The translations under genes and the position numbers were made by a program. Shown here in pieces: positions 8,801 to 21,595 of a stretch of 40,140 bases of DNA (the stretch's first letter is position 1; each line of letters opens with the position of its first letter). The notes under the pieces are model-generated. The model saw nothing but the letters and a program-made list of their open reading frames with translations. It was not told where the DNA came from and made no database searches. The stretch spans positions 1 to 40,140 of the forward strand of contig CAIMXF010000216.1 of NCBI GenBank assembly GCA_903845345.1, given 5' to 3'. The stretch comes from an uncultured beta proteobacterium. GTDB lineage: Bacteria > Pseudomonadota > Gammaproteobacteria > Burkholderiales > Burkholderiaceae_C.

Positions 8801-11800
8801 AGCACCGTGGGCAGCGGCCAGCTCAACATCGGAGCCGACGGCGGAGACCTCACCCAGACCGGCGCGATCACGCAGGCGGCGGGCGCAGGCGCGGTGCTGA
8901 TCACCAGCAACGGCGCGATCCTGCTGGACACGCATGCCAACAACCTGTCGGGCGCCATCACGTTGGCCAACAACGGCGCCCACGACATCGCGCTCGACAA
9001 CAGCGCCGCCTCCGCCACCCAGATCGCCGGCATCACGGCGGGCTCGGGCGCGTTGACGATCACGTCGGGCGGCCCCATCTCGCAGACCGGCGCGATCACG
9101 CAGGCCGCGGGCGCGGGCACGGCATCGTTCACGGCGGGCAACAACGGGATCGACCTGTCCCTGGCCAGCAACGATTTCACCGGGCCGGTCACGCTGTCCA
9201 ACAGCGGCACCCATTCGGTCTACCTCGCGACGCAGGGCAACCTGGTGTTGAACGACACGAGCATCGGCAACGCGGCCGACGACGCGTTCTACACCGGATC
9301 GAGCACCGGATCGATCACCCGCACCGGCACGTTCTCGGGCTCGCTGCTGTCGCTGAACTTCGGCAGCCATCTGGCCGACAGCTCCATCGTCGACTACTTC
9401 AGCGGCGGCAGCGCGTCGACCATCGCGGTCGCGATCAATCCTGCCAACGCGATCAGCGTGACGGCCACCGGCGCGAGCGTGCTGCCGGCGCTGACGGTCA
9501 GCGGCGACCTGGACGTCACTGCCGCTGCCGGCAACGCACTCACGCAGACCGGTGCGCTGGCGGTCACCGGCAACGCCTCGTTCGACGGTGGCACGCACGA
9601 CATCAACCTGGGCGGCGCCACCAACACCTTCGGCGGCACGCTGACCCTCACCAACAGCGGCACCGGCGGCGCCGCCATCCTGGCGTCGGGTGCGCTGTCG
9701 TTCGGCGCGTCGTCGCTCGGCAGCGGCGCGCTGTCGGTGACCACCACGGGCGCGATCACCCAGGGCGGCGCGATCACGCAGGCCGCCGGAGCGACCTCGG
9801 CGTCGTTCACGACGGGCGCGGCCGCCATCACGCTCGACAACACCGCCAACAGCTTCACCGGTCCCACCGGCGTCCACAATTCCGGCGGCGACGTGACGCT
9901 CAAGGCGCAGGGCGCGCTGGAACTCGACACCTCGAGCGTGGGCAACGGCCTGCTGACCGTGGTGGCCACCGGCCCGATCACGCAGGCCGGCGCGATCACG
10001 CAGGCCTCCGGCGCGGGCGTCGCCTCGTTCGCGGCGGGCGGCAACGCGATCACGCTGGATGCGGGCAACGACTTCACCGGCAGCGTGGCGCTGAGCAATT
10101 CGGGCCCGCACGACGTGACCGTCAACGACATCAACGCGCTGTCGCTCGGCAGCGTCGGCGTCGGCACCGGCGCGTTGAACATCACCTCGCACGGCGCGCT
10201 GTCGCAGACCGGCACGATCACGCAGGCGGCCAGCGCGGGCGCGGTGACGATCAACGCCCATGGCGGCTCGATCGCGCTGACCGCCAACAACAGCATGAAC
10301 GGCGCGATCGCGCTCGACACCTCCGGTGCGAGCAACGTCGCCCTCAACGACTCCAGCGCGATCAAGCTGGCCGCCTCGACGCTGGGCAGCGGCACGCTGA
10401 CCGTCACCACCACCGGCGGCATCACGCAGACCGGCGCGATCACGCAGACCGCCGGCGCGGGCGCGACGTCGTTCAGCGCCGCGCACACCATCAACCTGTC
10501 GCAGGCCAACGATTTCACAGGCGCCGTCAGCCTGAGCAACACCGACCACAGCTCCGACGTCACCATCGACAACGGCGCCAACGCGCTCACCCTGGGCAAC
10601 GTCGCGGCCGGCACGGGCGCGGTATCGGTCACGTCCGTCGGCCTGGCGCAGACGGGCACGATCACGCAGAGCGCCGGCGCGGGGGCGGTGACCATCAACG
10701 CGGGCGCCGGCACGATCGCGCTCGGCAACGCCAATACCCTGACGGGTACCGTGGCCCTGAGCAACTCCGGCGCCCACGCCGTCTCGCTCACGAACTCCAC
10801 CGCCACCCTGCTGGGGACATCGACCGTCGGCACCGGCCTGCTCACGGTCAACGCCGCAGGCGACATCACGCAGTCGGGCGTCGTCACCACCGGCGGCGCG
10901 GCGACCTTCGTCGCGACCGGCGGCAACGTGGTGCTGTCCAACGGCAGCAACGCCTTCGCGGGCGTCGTCGACGCGACCGGCACGTCGGTCACCGTCCACG
11001 CGACGGGCGCGCTCGACGCCAACGCGACGCTCACCGGCGGCACCGGCAATCTCGACGTCGAAGCCACCGGTGCGCTGACCGGCCCGGCCGCGGTCACGAC
11101 CACCGGCGACATCACCCTCAGCTCGGGCAGCGCCTTCGCCACCGGCGGCGCGCTGAGCGGCCACGACGTGTCGCTGACCGGCACCAGCGTGAGCATCGGG
11201 CACGCCGTCACCGCCAGCGCCAACCTCACGCTCGACGCGACGGCCGGCGGCATCTCGCAGACCGCCGGTGCGGTCTCGGTCCAGGGCACCTCGTCGCTGA
11301 CGGCGGTGGGCACCGGCAACGACATCGCGCTGACCGGCGCCGGCAACGACTTCGCCGGCCTGGTCACGGTCAGCGGCGGTGCGGTCAGCCTGCACGACAC
11401 CGGCGCGCTGTCGGTCACCGGCACGACCGCGGGCAACCTCGACGTGGCGGGCGTCGGCGTCGCCTTCGGCCCGGGCACCACCTCGGTCGGTGCCGCGCTG
11501 ACGGCCAACGCCGGCGCCGGCTCGATCACGCAGACGGGCAAGCTCGCCGTCACCGGCACCAGTTCGCTCGCCGCCACCGGCGTCGTCACGCTGGCCGACG
11601 CCACCAACACGTTCGGTGCCGCGATCACCGCCGGCGGGTCGTCGATCGACATCGCCGCCGCCAGCAGCCTCGCCGTGACGCCGACGATCGTCGCGGGCGG
11701 CAGCCTGACGCTCGCGGCGAACGGCGCGAGCAGCACGCTGACGATCCCCGGCGGCGCCATCACGACCACCGGCGACGTGTCGCTGGCCGCCGGCGCCGGC

Positions 11801-14800
11801 CTCACGACGAGCGGCGACATCTCCGCCCACAACGTCTCGCTGGGCGGCGGCGCGATCTCGATCGCCAGCCACATCGTCGCGAGCGGCACGTTCGACGCGA
11901 CGTCGACCTCCACCATTTCCGAGACCGCCGCTGGCGACGTGCACGCCGCCGGCCTGTCCACGCTCGACGCCGGCGCGAACGCGATCACGCTCGGCACGGC
12001 CACCAACAACTTCGGCACCGTGTCGGCCACCGGCGGCGCCGTGACCATCGTCGACGCCGATGCGCTGGCCGTCCACCTCAACGGCGTGGGCAGCGCCAAC
12101 CTCACCGCGGGCGGCACGGGCGCGCTGACCGTGGACGGCTCGACCACCGCCGGCAACCTCGTCGCCGCCGGCGACGGCATCGTGTTCGGCAGCGGCGCCA
12201 CCTCGGTCAGCGGCGCGCTGAGCGCGAACAGCGGCGCGGGCACCATCACGCAGACCGGCACCCTGAGCGTGAGCGGCGCGAGCTCGCTGGTGTCGACCGG
12301 CAGCGCGATCACGCTGGCCGACGCGAACAACGACTTCGGCGGACTGGTCTCGGTCTCCGCTGCCAACGCGGCGGTCACGCTGCACGACGTCAACGCGCTG
12401 AGCGCGCACCTGGCCTCGGTCGCGAGCGCCAGCCTCGTCGCCGGCGGCGGGCCGCTGGCGGTCGATGGCGACGTCACCGGTGCGCTGTCGGCCAGCGGCA
12501 ACGGCGTCGCCTTCGGAGCCAGCACGATCGTCGGCGACACGTTGACGGTGGGCAGCACCAGCACGATCACGCAGTCGGGCCCGCTGAGCGTCGCCCATGC
12601 GAGCTCGTTGAGCGGCTTCATGACGCTGGACAATACGGGCAACAGCTTCCAGGGTGCTGTCACGATGTCCGGCCCGGGCGGCACGCTCGTCAACGACGGT
12701 GCGCTGACGGTGCATCTGGCCGTCACCCAGGCCAACGTCACGGCCAACGGGGGGGCGCTGACCGTCGACGGCGCCGCGAGCGTCGACCTCACCGCCAGCG
12801 GCGCGGGCATCGCCTTCGGCACGACCAGCGTCACGCACAACCTGTCGGCCACCAGCACCGGCGCGATCACGCAGACCGGCGCGCTGGCCGTCGGCGGCAC
12901 GACCGGCCTGAACGCCGGCGCCAACCCGATCACGCTGACGACCGGCACCAACGACTTCGGCGGCACGGTGACGGTCACCGGCGGCGTGGTGCAGCTCACC
13001 GACGCCAACGCGATGGCCGTGTCGCTCACGAGCGCGACCAGCGCCGCGCTGAACGCGGGCGGCGTGCTGACCGTCTCCGGCACCACCACCGGCGACCTCG
13101 GCGCGACCGGCAACGGCGTCGTCTTCGGCGCCGGCGCGACCAGCGTCGGCGGCGCCTTGAACGCGAGCAGCGGCACCGGCACGATCACGCAGACCGGCAC
13201 GCTCGCGGTCGCCGGCCTGGCGACGCTCGACGGCGGCAACAACGCGGTCACGCTGGGCAACACGGGCAACGACTTCGGCACCGTCGCGGTGTCCGGCGGC
13301 GCGGTGACGCTGGCCGACGCCAACGCGATGACGGCGCACCTGGGCACCGTCGGCAGCGCGACGCTCGTCGCGGTCGGCGCGCTGAACGTCGACGGCGCGA
13401 CCACAGGCGCGTTGTCCGCGACGGGCAACGGCGTCGTCTTCGGCGCGACCACCGTGGGCAGCACGCTGGCGGCCAGCACCACGGGCGGTGGCACGATCAC
13501 GCAGGGCGGCGCGCTGAGCGTCGCGGGCACGAGCACCCTGAACGCCGGCACCGGCGCGATCACGCTGGACACGCCGGCCAACGCCTTCGGCGGCGCGGTG
13601 ACGGCCACCGGCGGCGCGGTCGCGCTGAGCGGCGCCGGCGCGCTGGCCGTGCACCTGTCCAACGCGGGCAGCGCCACGCTGGTCGCGGGCGCGCAGCTCA
13701 CGGTCGACGGCGGCACCACGGGCGCGGTCTCGGCCACGGGCAACGGCGTCGTCTTCGGCGCGGCGGGCACGGCCGTCGGGGGCGCGCTCGACGCGCACGC
13801 CGGCACCGGCACGATCACGCAGGCCGGCTCGCTCACCGTCGGCGGCCCCACGTTGCTCGACGGCGGCAGCAATGCCATCACGCTGGACGGCAGCGGCAAC
13901 CACTTCACCGGACTGGTGACGGCCAGCGGCGGCAGCGTGGCGCTGGCCGATTCCGCGGCCTTGACGGTGCACCTGGCCACCGTCAACGACGCCACGCTGA
14001 ACGCGGCCGGCGCCTTGAGCGTCGACGGCGCGACGGCGGCCGGCCTGACGGCCAACGGCGCCGGCGTCTCGTTCGGCGCGACGACCGTCGGCGGCGCGCT
14101 GAACGTCGCCAGCAGCGGGGCCGTCACGCAGACGGGCGCGCTCGCGGTCGCAGGCGCCAGCACGCTCGACGCGGGCAGCAACGCGATCACGCTGGCCTCG
14201 ACGTCCAACGACTTCGGCGGCGCGGTCACCGTCAGCGGCGGTGCCGTGACGCTGGCCGACGCGAACGCGTTCGGCGTGCATCTGGCCTCCACGCAGGCCA
14301 CCACGTTGACGGCCGGCGGCGCGCTGACCGTCGACGGCACGGCCGCCAGCCTCGCGGCGACCGGCAACGGCGTCGCCTTCGGCAGCGCCGGCACCAGCGT
14401 CTCGGGCACGTTGAACGCCACGGCCACGGGCGGCGGCGCGATCACGCAGGCCGGCGCGCTGGGCGTCGGCAGCACCAGCATGATCGACGCGGGCACGGGT
14501 GCCGTCACGCTGGCCAACACGGGCAACAGCTTCGGCGGGGCGGCGACCGTGAGCGGCAATGCCGTCACGCTGGCCAGCACGGGCGCCACGACCGTCCATC
14601 TCGCGAGCGCGACGAGCGCGAACCTCGCGGACGCGGGCACGCTCGTGGTCGACGGCACGACCGGCGGCGACCTGGCCGCGGCGGGCACGTCCGTCACCTT
14701 CGGCGCCGGCACCACGACGGTCGGCGGCGCGCTCACGGCCGCGGCATCCACGGGCGATGTCGGCCAGACGGGCGCGGTCGCCGTCACGGGCGCGAGCACG

Positions 14801-17647
14801 CTGACGGCCAGCGCGGGATCGGTCGCGCTCAACAACGCGGCCAACGACTTCGCCGGCGCGGTCACCGCCAACGCCCAGTCGGTGGGCCTGACCGACGCGG
14901 GCGCGCTCGGCGTCCACCTGGCCAGCACCAACGGCGCGGCGCTCGTCGCCGGCGGCGTGCTGACCGTCGACGGCAGCAGCGGCGGCGCGTTGTCGGCCAC
15001 CGGCAACGGCATCGTCTTCGGCCCGGGCTCGACCACGGTCGGCGGCGCGCTGACCGCGAACTCGGGCAGCGGCACGATCACGCAGGCCGGCACGCTCGCG
15101 GTCACCGGCAGCAGCACGCTCAACGCGGGCAGCAACGCGATCACGCTGGCCACGTCCACCAACGACTTCGGCGGCCTCGTGACGCTCACCGGCGGCGCGG
15201 TCAACGTGGCCGACGCCAACGCGCTCACGGCATCGCTGAACAACACCGGCGCCACCACGTTGAACGCCGCCGGCCTGCTCACCGTGAGCGGCGCGACGTC
15301 GGCGGGCCTGTCGGTCACCGGCACCGGGGTCGTCTTCGGGCCCGCTACGACGCAGGTGGCCGGCGCGCTCGTCGCCAACAGCGGCACCGGCACGATCACG
15401 CAGAGCGGTGCGCTGGCCGTGGGCGGCGCCAGCACGCTCGGTGCGGGCACCAGCGCGATCACGCTGACCAACACGGCCAACGATTTCACGGGCGCGGTGT
15501 CCACCACCGGCGGCGTGGTCAGCCTGGCTGACCAGAACGCGTTGACGGTGCACCTGGCCAACGCGACGAGCGAGACGCTCGATGCCGGCGGCACGCTCAC
15601 GATCGACGGCAGCACCACCGGCGCGGTCAACGCCAGCGGCAACGGCGTCGTCTTCGGCGCCACCGCCATCGGCGGCAACCTCGTCGTGGCCAGCGGCAGC
15701 GGCGCGCTCACGCAGACCGGCGCGCTGTCGGTCGGCGGCAGCAGCACGCTCGACGCCGGCGTCAACGCGATCACGCTGGCGAACGCGGCCAACGACTTCA
15801 CCGGCGCCGTCACGGCCACCGGCGGCGCCGTGGCGCTGGCCGACGCGAACGCGCTGACGGCCCATCTCAGCGCCGCGAGCGCCACGCTCGCCGCGGGCGG
15901 CGCGCTGGGCGTCGACGGCAGCACCACCGGTGCCCTCGCGGTCACCGGCGCGGGCGTCGCCTTCGGGCCGGCGGCCACCACGGTGCAGGGCGCGCTGAGC
16001 GTCGCCAGCAGCGGCGCGATCACGCAGACGGGCGCCGTGGGCGTGACCGGCGCGACGACGATCGCGGCCGCGGGGCAGGCGGTCACGCTCGCCAACGCGG
16101 CCAACGCGCTCGCCGGCGGCGTCACCGTCGCGGCATCGAGCGCCGACATCGAACAGGCCGGCGCGCTGACCGCGCACCTGAACAACGTCGGCAGCGCGGT
16201 CATGAAGTCCGGCGCGGCGCTGGACGTCGACGGCACCAGCACCGGCAACGTCACGGCCACCGGGGCCACGATCGTCTTCGGCAGCGTGCCGACCGCGGGC
16301 GGCGGCAACCTGGCGGCGACGTCCACCGCGGGCGACATCACGCAGGACGCCACGCTGGCCGTCGCCGGCACCAGCACGCTGGCCGCCGGCACCGGCAACG
16401 TCACGCTGGGCTCGACCGGCAACGCGCTCGCCGGCGCGGTGACCGCCTCGGGCGCGAACGTCACGCTGGTCGACGGCTCCGCGTTGACGGCGCACGTCGC
16501 GGCCAACGGCAGCGCGACGCTGACCTCGGCCGGCGCGCTCACCGTCGACGGCAGCAGCAACGCGCTGACGCTCGCCGGCACCGGCGTGAACTTCGGCGCA
16601 GCCGGCACCACCGTGAACGGCGCGCTCACGACCAGCGGTGGCGGCGTCACGCAGGCGGGCGCGCTCGCGGTCACCGGCGCGTCGACGTTCGATGCGGGCA
16701 GCGGCGACATCGCGCTGGCCGCGCCGGGCACCAACCTGCAGGGCGCCGTCACGGCCACCGGCCACACGATCAGCCTCACCGACGCGCTCGCGCTTGACGC
16801 GACGCTCACCGCCACCGGCGACGTGACCCTGACGTCGACGTCCGACATCACCGCCCACGGCAGCTTCGGCGGCGGACTGAAGGCGAACGGCGCCAAGGTC
16901 TCGCTGGCCCAGGGCACCGCCGCGCAGCCGATGGTGGTCGACGGGATGCTGGCCGTCACGTCCACCGGCGATACCTCGCTCGGGTATGTGACGTCCAACG
17001 GCGCGACGGTCGTGGCGGGCGGCGCGGTGCTGCTCGGCGGCACGCTGAAGTCGTCGGGCAGCGTCTCGCTCAAGGGCCAGGCGATCCAGGGCGTCGCCAC
17101 CCTCGGCGCGCTGGACGTGGCCGCGGGCTCGACGGCGAGCCTGGACACCGGCGGCAGCGGCGGCGGCAACATCGGCAAGGCGACCACGCTGGCCGGCGCG
17201 ATCGACCCCCAGGCGATCATCTCGCTGCTGGGCGTCACCGGCCAGAGCGGGCTGTCGATCAACTTCAACCAGGGCCAGAGCGCCTGGTTCCGCGTCAGCT
17301 CGCAGACCCAGACGCACCTGCTGCAGCCGCACCAGTTCGACTTCCTGGCGTCGCAGACCTTCTTCTGCGACACCCAGGCCTGCGTCAACGTGCTCGGCCA
17401 GACGACGGCGATCGCCGACTCGGTGATCGCCAACATCCTGAGCGCCGCCTCGCAGGACGCCGCCGACGCGGCCTTCGGCACGGAGAACCTCGACTTCGCC
17501 ATCCGCAAGGGCTACGTCACGACCATCGGCCGCGTGCCGCCGGGCATCGACGAAATCGCGGGAGACCTGGGTGCGACACAGTGTGACTCTCGGGTAACAT
17601 CGCCGACGGCCATCGCCGCCGAAAAGGCCTGTTCCGGCGGAAAGTGA
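5876..17647 (+). CDS. fhaB: Giant two-partner secretion exoprotein/adhesin (TpsA, FhaB/HMW1-like)
   Basis: With 3,923 residues from the GTG this is the largest gene of the window. Residues 1-57 form an extended signal peptide: a basic n-region of about 40 residues, a hydrophobic core, then cleavage after AWA. The TPS/haemagglutination domain follows (about 58-300), with the typical IINWQSFNV, ANGQVFLIN and GLVAST blocks; the usual NPNG turn reads NNAG (140-143). The HMW-like motif GGTWLLDPNNITI lies near residue 440. Two repeat arrays come next (residues 616-1663 and 2014-3590) and should fold as a right-handed beta-helix fibre. I saw no cysteine before the tail, which has four: C3831, C3836, C3903 and C3919. 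It is expected to be exported by the adjacent TpsB and to act in adhesion, biofilm or contact-dependent interaction. No C-terminal toxin (CDI-type) domain or immunity gene is visible, so adhesin is favoured over CdiA. Confidence 0.9.
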   Translation: MEKSKSSLLSSSIFRVRQMVLRVGFRFRLATARVRMPAPSRLLMALLAGAGMQHAWALPQNGQVASGNVTIAAPVGNTLNITQTTSKGIINWQSFNVASGEQVNFLQPSATSSTLNRVIGSDPTSIFGQINANGQVFLINNAGILFAPGAQVNAAGLVASTLQLSDADYLSGNYAFSGSSGLVDNRGTLNAGFVALAGAQVSNTGTIVADGGTAALAAGGRVTMNLIGSDLVSVSVDAPTAAALVHSGGIVQADGGQVLISAKATDALLGTVVNVDGIVQAHSIGSRNGVIVLDGGGSGVVNVGGTLDASGKDAGQTGGTVKVTGTDVGLFGSASIDVSGAAGGGVVRVGGDWHGAGADGDANASQAIVTGSSVINANAITDGNGGNVVVWSQDRTQFTGTITAAGGSAGGNGGAIETSSHDVLQVAGKIDISATKGQGGTWLLDPNNITIVAGAAGASTNVDASFNSTDDTATVTNGALAAALTSNAVVNVTTTSAGTNSQSGDIIVAADVSASSLTGSQVSTLNLNAQRNISFTGANFTSAGGNTSLSVNINAGTDVGGTNTPGTNASTFTMDNASSIDTGHAGNLHIVTRGAVQLGAIHVAGGFQLASNGGAISQTSGQLVVDGASDISAGAAPITLDATNNAFTGAVGLHNSGANNVTITSSGALLFTTSDVGSGTLNITSGGDISQNGGIVQAAGAGAVTIDAGTNSANLGHGANDFTGVVNLTATGGVATLRDANSLTLGAIDIGAGSNTFAIDAAGTPGATLTRTTAITTGAPVSLDLASHTVDNSVRDFFTNGAASSVVLTTTSTSAVNVTAAGASVLPALTVSGDLNVTAAAGSDITQSGALVVAGGASFDSGTHGITLTTPTNSFGSLTLASTGSADIAVTTTGGVQLLTSSVGSGALTIVTDGTLSENGSITQAANAGPASFTASNGAIFLNNGNNAFTGTVSVNNAGNNDVYLNNNLPLKLAASTVGSGQLNIGADGGDLTQTGAITQAAGAGAVLITSNGAILLDTHANNLSGAITLANNGAHDIALDNSAASATQIAGITAGSGALTITSGGPISQTGAITQAAGAGTASFTAGNNGIDLSLASNDFTGPVTLSNSGTHSVYLATQGNLVLNDTSIGNAADDAFYTGSSTGSITRTGTFSGSLLSLNFGSHLADSSIVDYFSGGSASTIAVAINPANAISVTATGASVLPALTVSGDLDVTAAAGNALTQTGALAVTGNASFDGGTHDINLGGATNTFGGTLTLTNSGTGGAAILASGALSFGASSLGSGALSVTTTGAITQGGAITQAAGATSASFTTGAAAITLDNTANSFTGPTGVHNSGGDVTLKAQGALELDTSSVGNGLLTVVATGPITQAGAITQASGAGVASFAAGGNAITLDAGNDFTGSVALSNSGPHDVTVNDINALSLGSVGVGTGALNITSHGALSQTGTITQAASAGAVTINAHGGSIALTANNSMNGAIALDTSGASNVALNDSSAIKLAASTLGSGTLTVTTTGGITQTGAITQTAGAGATSFSAAHTINLSQANDFTGAVSLSNTDHSSDVTIDNGANALTLGNVAAGTGAVSVTSVGLAQTGTITQSAGAGAVTINAGAGTIALGNANTLTGTVALSNSGAHAVSLTNSTATLLGTSTVGTGLLTVNAAGDITQSGVVTTGGAATFVATGGNVVLSNGSNAFAGVVDATGTSVTVHATGALDANATLTGGTGNLDVEATGALTGPAAVTTTGDITLSSGSAFATGGALSGHDVSLTGTSVSIGHAVTASANLTLDATAGGISQTAGAVSVQGTSSLTAVGTGNDIALTGAGNDFAGLVTVSGGAVSLHDTGALSVTGTTAGNLDVAGVGVAFGPGTTSVGAALTANAGAGSITQTGKLAVTGTSSLAATGVVTLADATNTFGAAITAGGSSIDIAAASSLAVTPTIVAGGSLTLAANGASSTLTIPGGAITTTGDVSLAAGAGLTTSGDISAHNVSLGGGAISIASHIVASGTFDATSTSTISETAAGDVHAAGLSTLDAGANAITLGTATNNFGTVSATGGAVTIVDADALAVHLNGVGSANLTAGGTGALTVDGSTTAGNLVAAGDGIVFGSGATSVSGALSANSGAGTITQTGTLSVSGASSLVSTGSAITLADANNDFGGLVSVSAANAAVTLHDVNALSAHLASVASASLVAGGGPLAVDGDVTGALSASGNGVAFGASTIVGDTLTVGSTSTITQSGPLSVAHASSLSGFMTLDNTGNSFQGAVTMSGPGGTLVNDGALTVHLAVTQANVTANGGALTVDGAASVDLTASGAGIAFGTTSVTHNLSATSTGAITQTGALAVGGTTGLNAGANPITLTTGTNDFGGTVTVTGGVVQLTDANAMAVSLTSATSAALNAGGVLTVSGTTTGDLGATGNGVVFGAGATSVGGALNASSGTGTITQTGTLAVAGLATLDGGNNAVTLGNTGNDFGTVAVSGGAVTLADANAMTAHLGTVGSATLVAVGALNVDGATTGALSATGNGVVFGATTVGSTLAASTTGGGTITQGGALSVAGTSTLNAGTGAITLDTPANAFGGAVTATGGAVALSGAGALAVHLSNAGSATLVAGAQLTVDGGTTGAVSATGNGVVFGAAGTAVGGALDAHAGTGTITQAGSLTVGGPTLLDGGSNAITLDGSGNHFTGLVTASGGSVALADSAALTVHLATVNDATLNAAGALSVDGATAAGLTANGAGVSFGATTVGGALNVASSGAVTQTGALAVAGASTLDAGSNAITLASTSNDFGGAVTVSGGAVTLADANAFGVHLASTQATTLTAGGALTVDGTAASLAATGNGVAFGSAGTSVSGTLNATATGGGAITQAGALGVGSTSMIDAGTGAVTLANTGNSFGGAATVSGNAVTLASTGATTVHLASATSANLADAGTLVVDGTTGGDLAAAGTSVTFGAGTTTVGGALTAAASTGDVGQTGAVAVTGASTLTASAGSVALNNAANDFAGAVTANAQSVGLTDAGALGVHLASTNGAALVAGGVLTVDGSSGGALSATGNGIVFGPGSTTVGGALTANSGSGTITQAGTLAVTGSSTLNAGSNAITLATSTNDFGGLVTLTGGAVNVADANALTASLNNTGATTLNAAGLLTVSGATSAGLSVTGTGVVFGPATTQVAGALVANSGTGTITQSGALAVGGASTLGAGTSAITLTNTANDFTGAVSTTGGVVSLADQNALTVHLANATSETLDAGGTLTIDGSTTGAVNASGNGVVFGATAIGGNLVVASGSGALTQTGALSVGGSSTLDAGVNAITLANAANDFTGAVTATGGAVALADANALTAHLSAASATLAAGGALGVDGSTTGALAVTGAGVAFGPAATTVQGALSVASSGAITQTGAVGVTGATTIAAAGQAVTLANAANALAGGVTVAASSADIEQAGALTAHLNNVGSAVMKSGAALDVDGTSTGNVTATGATIVFGSVPTAGGGNLAATSTAGDITQDATLAVAGTSTLAAGTGNVTLGSTGNALAGAVTASGANVTLVDGSALTAHVAANGSATLTSAGALTVDGSSNALTLAGTGVNFGAAGTTVNGALTTSGGGVTQAGALAVTGASTFDAGSGDIALAAPGTNLQGAVTATGHTISLTDALALDATLTATGDVTLTSTSDITAHGSFGGGLKANGAKVSLAQGTAAQPMVVDGMLAVTSTGDTSLGYVTSNGATVVAGGAVLLGGTLKSSGSVSLKGQAIQGVATLGALDVAAGSTASLDTGGSGGGNIGKATTLAGAIDPQAIISLLGVTGQSGLSINFNQGQSAWFRVSSQTQTHLLQPHQFDFLASQTFFCDTQACVNVLGQTTAIADSVIANILSAASQDAADAAFGTENLDFAIRKGYVTTIGRVPPGIDEIAGDLGATQCDSRVTSPTAIAAEKACSGGK
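7721..10864 (+). repeat. Coding repeat array 1 of the adhesin (about 74-residue units)
   Basis: About ten imperfect units of about 222 bp encode residues 616-1663. Each starts with an (I/L)(S/T)QTGAITQAAGAG-like block and continues with NDFTG.V.L.NSG and a VGSG.LTITS-like end. Two units are interrupted by a longer segment containing GASVLPALTVSGDL, itself repeated at DNA level 1,131 bp apart. The repeats are degenerate and entirely in frame, as expected for a beta-helical adhesin shaft. Confidence 0.8.
11915..16645 (+). repeat. Coding repeat array 2 of the adhesin (about 105-residue units)
   Basis: Fifteen successive units, averaging 315 bp, cover residues 2014-3590. The unit is longer than in array 1. 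It begins ITQTGALAVGG.STLDAG, continues with ANDFGGAVT and GGAVTLADANALTVHL, and ends with GALTVDG and ATGNGVVFGA..T.VGGAL. Unit length varies from about 96 to 107 residues. A partial sixteenth unit follows (from 16646) before the non-repetitive C-terminal region. Confidence 0.85.
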
Positions 17648-17653
17648 CCCAGA

Positions 17654-17671
17654 CGGGGCGTTCGCGCCCCG
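17654..17671 (+). terminator. Weak hairpin after the adhesin gene
   Basis: CGGGGCG-TTCG-CGCCCCG forms a 7-bp stem with a stable TTCG tetraloop, 6 nt after the adhesin stop. No T-tract follows. A second hairpin (17721-17728 with 17732-17739, 8 bp) lies just upstream of the kinase gene, also without Ts. They may attenuate read-through from the adhesin operon into the kinase, but neither is a classic intrinsic terminator. Confidence 0.35.
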
Positions 17672-17761
17672 ACCCGGGTTTCGTGACATGAACCTGCGGG
17701 CCAGCCGATACGGCCCCGGACGCCTGGCCATGCCAGGCGTCGTCGTTGACCTTGAAGCCCA

Positions 17762-21406
<3,645 letters not shown>

Positions 21407-21595
21407 GCATGCGCGGACGCCTGCGGCCGGCGGCGTCACGATTTGCACACACCCCGGCCCGTATGTTTTCGGGATAACCCTGGCCCCGTGGCGCCGTGGC
21501 TGCGCAACGATGCGCAGGATCCCCCCATTTCGGGTGCCGCGCGTGCGCGAAGGATCCAGCCGGCGATAATCGTGTCGTCCTCTCACCGAACTGCC

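Noticed and set aside
11915-16740. Possible CRISPR or tandem non-coding repeat array
   Set aside because: The units are about 315 bp, degenerate, in frame and protein-coding. There are no short identical repeats separated by unique spacers.
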